Part shown: piece by piece, positions 12,904-15,909 of the stretch
Layout of the letters: the number at the start of each line of letters is the position of its first letter
Position numbering within the stretch: position 1 is the first letter of the stretch
Source: an uncultured Eubacteriales bacterium
GTDB lineage: Bacteria; Bacillota; Clostridia; Monoglobales; Monoglobaceae
Length of the DNA: 15,909 nt
Assembly: GCA_905198865.1 (NCBI GenBank)
Contig: CAJKEB010000041.1
Location: 1 to 15,909 of the forward strand
Reading direction: 5' to 3'
Position numbers and translations under genes: made by a program
The notes under the pieces: model-generated
What the model was told of the DNA's origin: nothing
The model's input: only the letters and a program-made list of their open reading frames with translations
Databases searched by the model: none

Positions 12904-15405
12904 TTATTTCATTCTACTTTTCAGTAAAGGCATAAAATATCCGCCGACAACCGAACGAGCCTGAAATCCACGCTGATGTCCGCTGGAAGTCATATGCCAG
13001 TCACTGATAGGCACTCTCGAGGGAGTCTCATTGGCATAACGCCACACCGGATCGACCAATTGTCCGAATACGGCCGGATCATCGGTCAGCGATGCCACCC
13101 ATAGGATCCAATCCGACTTGGTGTAATCCGCCCGGTTGTCCAAAGGAACTCCGTACTTATTCGCTTTTGTCGGATAATAAGCCAATTCTTTATTATAAAT
13201 ATCGTCGGCAAAAAGGTCGGTTTTAAATAGTTTATCCCACACCATATTGTATTTCAGACTCCAGGTTCCGGCTTTATCGAAAGTCAGTTTATAATGATCA
13301 CCGTCAGCTGCCATTTGCTCCCATTGTTGTGCCATCTGTTTCGCTTTGCCCAGATAAGTGGCAGCAATATCCTTCTTACCGAGCATTTCGGCCATCTTAC
13401 CGTAAGCAGCGATTCCCATAATAGCTTTTACCGACAGGTTGGTATTGTGAGCGAAATGCCCCGCAAAATCATCGGTACAGAGTTGGTTTTCAGGATCCAT
13501 TCCATGCTCGAGTAAATAATTGGCCCAGGTGGTCATTACCTCCCAATGTTTGGCAGCATAGTCGGCATTGCCATCGATCATGCAGACAGCTGCAGCCATA
13601 GTCAGCATATTACCGCTCTCTTCAACCGGCATATCCCCGCCATAGGTCTGGCCGTTAGCCAAAGGATAAGTACCGATATCATGAGCCGCAAAAGGCTTCG
13701 TCCATTTTCCGCTCTCACTGTAATAGAAAATATGATTCATCAATCCTTTCGCCAGATCGGTATTGTAAACCAAAAACAAAGGCACAGAAGGATAGGAAAT
13801 ATCGACGGTACCGATTGAACCGTTACTGAAATTCTCCTTAGAAAGAAAAATCAGATTTCCTTCTTTATCTTCGATCAGCTTATGTGCAGCAATGGCCTGA
13901 CGATAAGCCAAGGCACACAATTCAGCATATTTTTTCCCACCGACAGCCGCAGCTTTATTCATCAATTGTACATCAAAATCAGCACAACGATCCATAATGC
14001 CGGCATATTCTGTTGCAGCCGCGTTCAATTCTCCCTCGATAGTTTTATCCCCTTTCCGGTTCCAATAAGGACGCCTGTTTTCTCCGAAATATTGGATAGC
14101 ATACAGGTCGTCGTATCCCAACAGAATATACCCGGAAGTTGTCTCACCCGCTACCTGTCCCAAATCCTGAGCAATGGCCAGCACTTCCAGTTCCACGGTC
14201 AAATCTCCGGATAAAGACGGATCACAACTGTTTTTCAAAGCTGTAGCCTGTTTAAACTGATTTTTCACCTCATCCGACTTTCCGATCTGTACCGTTTTAC
14301 CTTTATCACAAGCCATATAGAAATATCCCCAATCGATCATCACATCGTCTCCCCGGCGTCCCAGGATTTTTTGTTCTTTAGTACCGGTCTTCAACAGATA
14401 CTGACCGGCAGTCTCTTTCAACTCACATTGTACAGGCTGAAAAATGCGGTGTTGCGCCCACTGGGGAGTCGTCTCGAAATATACTCCCACTTCATGCGGT
14501 TTCCCGTCGGTAGAAGCAACCTGATAGGTAACATAATTCACCGGCCGCGACATCAGATCGAGATTATCCATCAATAAAGGAGCTGTAAAAATAACATCCA
14601 GTTTCACCCCTCCGCATTCAAAAGTATAATAAGTCTGAGTAGGCATCACATTGGCAGAAGTTTGTGTTGCAGTCCTGGCAAAAACCGATTTGTCGATTTG
14701 TTTCTCCCACAAACAGAAGTCCAGATAACCGGCAGCCACCCGGTTGTGACAATGCACAGCGATAATATTTTTTCCCGGTTTCAAGACCTTCATCGCTTCT
14801 TCGGGCAGTTGCAACTTCCGGTTATTTGCCGTCGTATTGCCACTATTCAGAATTTCCACTCCGTTGATATACATCTCACAATCATCATCGTGTGAATATT
14901 CCATCAACAGGGGTTTTCCGAGATCACTTTCATCCAGCTCCAAAACCCGGCGCACCCATACATGTTCCCCCTCCCAAACGGTTTTAGTAGCCTGTTCCCC
15001 CTCCGTACCGAAAGCACCTACTCCTTTTTTCCAGGCAATATCATCATACTCTACTGCCGTCCAATTTCCCTTCGGTTGCTCAAAGGTATAGACTGCTTCC
15101 CAAGCTTCCCTTTCAGAAGGTTTCAACAACTGTTTCATCGGGATTCTTTCCTCCCCCATAAAACGATAACATTCGCCGTCGACTTTGATCACTCCCAACA
15201 TCGACATTTCACGTCCGGTCCAATGTTTCACCGGACTTCCGTACAACTCGTCACTCGTCGACCAGGCTGAAGTATAAGGATCGATAGTCACCAAAGGATA
15301 AGCCGGTGCACGTAAATCATTCTTCACAGCAGCCTTATATTCGGCTGTTTTACAACCAGCCAAACATAAAGCTGCTCCGATAGCTAATAAATTGAGTTTT
15401 TTCAT
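12904..15405 (-). CDS. Bacteroidota lipoprotein, DUF5127/DUF4965/DUF1793 (glutaminase A-like) family
   Basis: The 833-aa surface or periplasmic lipoprotein has no secure enzymatic role. The signal peptide ends in the lipobox LAGC with lipidated C18. The region after it (33-95 and 236-450) matches the beta-rich N-terminal part of the family. The C-terminal part (455-833) looks like an alpha/alpha barrel with AAHDIGTYP (573-581), MPVEESGNM (592-600), CTDDFAGHFAHNTNLSVKA (643-661) and YTKSDWILW (761-769). Residues about 98-235 interrupt the first region with a jelly-roll like the sugar-binding domain of beta-galactosidases (YSHDDDCEMYINGVEI, 170-185). The upstream ATG at 15432 would bury the signal peptide, so 15405 is chosen. 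There is no Shine-Dalgarno, as is usual in Bacteroidota. The neighbouring GH92 gene suggests a glycan-use cluster; the family may be a glycosidase of unknown specificity. Confidence 0.88.
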   Translation of the reverse strand: MKKLNLLAIGAALCLAGCKTAEYKAAVKNDLRAPAYPLVTIDPYTSAWSTSDELYGSPVKHWTGREMSMLGVIKVDGECYRFMGEERIPMKQLLKPSEREAWEAVYTFEQPKGNWTAVEYDDIAWKKGVGAFGTEGEQATKTVWEGEHVWVRRVLELDESDLGKPLLMEYSHDDDCEMYINGVEILNSGNTTANNRKLQLPEEAMKVLKPGKNIIAVHCHNRVAAGYLDFCLWEKQIDKSVFARTATQTSANVMPTQTYYTFECGGVKLDVIFTAPLLMDNLDLMSRPVNYVTYQVASTDGKPHEVGVYFETTPQWAQHRIFQPVQCELKETAGQYLLKTGTKEQKILGRRGDDVMIDWGYFYMACDKGKTVQIGKSDEVKNQFKQATALKNSCDPSLSGDLTVELEVLAIAQDLGQVAGETTSGYILLGYDDLYAIQYFGENRRPYWNRKGDKTIEGELNAAATEYAGIMDRCADFDVQLMNKAAAVGGKKYAELCALAYRQAIAAHKLIEDKEGNLIFLSKENFSNGSIGTVDISYPSVPLFLVYNTDLAKGLMNHIFYYSESGKWTKPFAAHDIGTYPLANGQTYGGDMPVEESGNMLTMAAAVCMIDGNADYAAKHWEVMTTWANYLLEHGMDPENQLCTDDFAGHFAHNTNLSVKAIMGIAAYGKMAEMLGKKDIAATYLGKAKQMAQQWEQMAADGDHYKLTFDKAGTWSLKYNMVWDKLFKTDLFADDIYNKELAYYPTKANKYGVPLDNRADYTKSDWILWVASLTDDPAVFGQLVDPVWRYANETPSRVPISDWHMTSSGHQRGFQARSVVGGYFMPLLKSRMK

Positions 15406-15516
15406 GTAATTGATATTATTAATAGAATACAAGTATGATCTGCTCTACAAATAAAGCCTATTTTAAGATTTCAAAACGATAATAAATGACCAATAAATTG
15501 TAATCCTTACTCAATA

Positions 15517-15551
15517 GGTATTCTGGGACGAAAGGTCCGTCCCAGAATACC
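15517..15551. repeat. Perfect 14-bp hairpin beside the GH92 terminator
   Basis: GGTATTCTGGGACG (15517-15530) and CGTCCCAGAATACC (15538-15551) form a perfect stem with a 7-nt loop. The following bases are not T-rich on either strand, so it is not a normal intrinsic terminator. It directly abuts a second perfect hairpin at 15555-15588. It may be a backup terminator, an mRNA 3'-end stabiliser, or a small palindromic repeat. Confidence 0.7.
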
Positions 15552-15588
15552 AAAAAAGAAGTGCCTGAATCAATTCAGGCACTTCTTT
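15552..15588 (-). terminator. Intrinsic terminator of the GH92 gene
   Basis: AAAGAAGTGCCTGAAT (15555-15570) and ATTCAGGCACTTCTTT (15573-15588) form a perfect 16-bp inverted repeat. The practical loop is TGATTC-like. On the minus strand it runs into TTTTTTGG. It lies 18 nt past the GH92 stop codon. Confidence 0.88.
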
Positions 15589-15606
15589 CTATTCAAATAA
15601 CTCCTT

Positions 15607-15909
15607 TTATTCGCTCATCGAATAGGGGAAAGCAGCCGCTTTCGTTCCCCGTTGGGTATTCGGTTTATCGCTCATATCGAATTGTAAAGTCACCCCCTTT
15701 ATTAAATCTTCGTAAGTGAAATAGTTTTTATCATATTCCTTCTTATTCATCTTCAATTTTTTAATATAACAATTTTCACTGTTATTATCCGGAGCAGTAA
15801 TTACAATTTTCTTTCCGTTCTCCAAATTCACCGTGGCTTTTCTCACGAGCGGAGCCCCGATTACATACTGATCGCTGGCCGGACATACCGGATAAAATCC
15901 CAGACTGGA
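15607..15909 (-). CDS. GH92 alpha-1,2-mannosidase family protein, C-terminal 100 residues
   Basis: The gene enters from the right edge of the window; only its last 100 codons are seen. The open frame continues to base 15909, and a GTG at 15846 is internal, not a start. The segment begins SSLGFYPVCPASDQYVIGAP, matching the near-invariant GFYPVxPxSxxYxIGxP motif close to the C-terminus of GH92 glycosidases. It then has the terminal beta-domain pattern KATVNLENGKKIVI, ENCYIKKLKMNKKEYDK and LQFDMSDKPN. GH92 enzymes are Ca2+-dependent exo-alpha-mannosidases, abundant in Bacteroidota that use host or yeast N-glycans and mannan. Linkage specificity cannot be told from this part. It ends 202 nt before the lipoprotein start, with two hairpins between, so the two genes are probably separate transcripts. 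Confidence 0.88.
   Translation of the reverse strand, partial: SSLGFYPVCPASDQYVIGAPLVRKATVNLENGKKIVITAPDNNSENCYIKKLKMNKKEYDKNYFTYEDLIKGVTLQFDMSDKPNTQRGTKAAAFPYSMSE

Noticed and set aside
15448..15480. Bacteroides-type -33/-7 promoter (TTTG and TTTATTTG) before the lipoprotein
   Set aside because: The -7 element has a mismatch and the spacer is about 16 nt rather than the usual 19-21.
15607..15846. 79-codon gene starting at GTG 15846
   Set aside because: The frame stays open to the window edge and the upstream codons carry the conserved GH92 motif, so the GTG is internal to a truncated gene.

Overview
The window joins two kinds of DNA. Positions 1 to about 12,880 read as a low-GC, spore-forming Firmicute of the class Clostridia. 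It has strong AGGAGG-type ribosome sites, intrinsic terminators with T tracts, AT-rich intergenic DNA, sigma-A-like promoters and a full spoIIE gene. From about 12,880-12,904 to the end the DNA reads as Bacteroidota. There is a SusD/SusC-era style lipoprotein of the DUF4965/glutaminase-A-like family with no Shine-Dalgarno, and behind it the 3' end of a GH92 alpha-mannosidase gene. No integrase, IS or tRNA marks the join, so an assembly chimera is at least as likely as inter-phylum transfer.

Clostridial part, left to right. The right end of a palindromic repeat (1-73) comes first, then a PPi-type phosphofructokinase on the minus strand (157-1383). A 311-bp AT-rich divergent region leads to a 62-aa orphan gene on the plus strand (1695-1883) with its own terminator. 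A 271-bp structured repeat (1943-2213) follows. Next is a very large secreted SGNH esterase with SLH-like and repeated beta domains (2438-5995, minus), resembling rhamnogalacturonan acetylesterases, then enolase (6224-7495, plus) and a Ca/Na antiporter (7641-8612, plus). spoIIE (8607-11048, minus) converges on the antiporter with overlapping ends. A 63-aa membrane protein (11176-11367) precedes a second, larger copy of the structured repeat (11479-11890). A small secreted protein with a copper-amine-oxidase-N-like domain and an SLH-like C-terminus (11948-12727) ends this part.

How the genes fit together: PPi-phosphofructokinase and enolase are glycolytic. The large SGNH protein suggests deacetylation of pectin or another plant polysaccharide at the cell surface. 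SpoIIE places the host among endospore formers. This combination would suit a pectin-using gut clostridium, but that is inference.

The most unusual item is the repeat at 1943-2213 and 11479-11890. Both copies have matching inverted ends (TAAATTATAGTTTA and its complement). Inside, a series of hairpins is kept in the same order and closed by CGGTAG/CTACCG. At least four stems have entirely different sequences in the two copies yet still pair, while the linkers between them are nearly identical. This is the covariation expected of a structured RNA or a non-autonomous mobile element, and it is the best candidate here for something undescribed.
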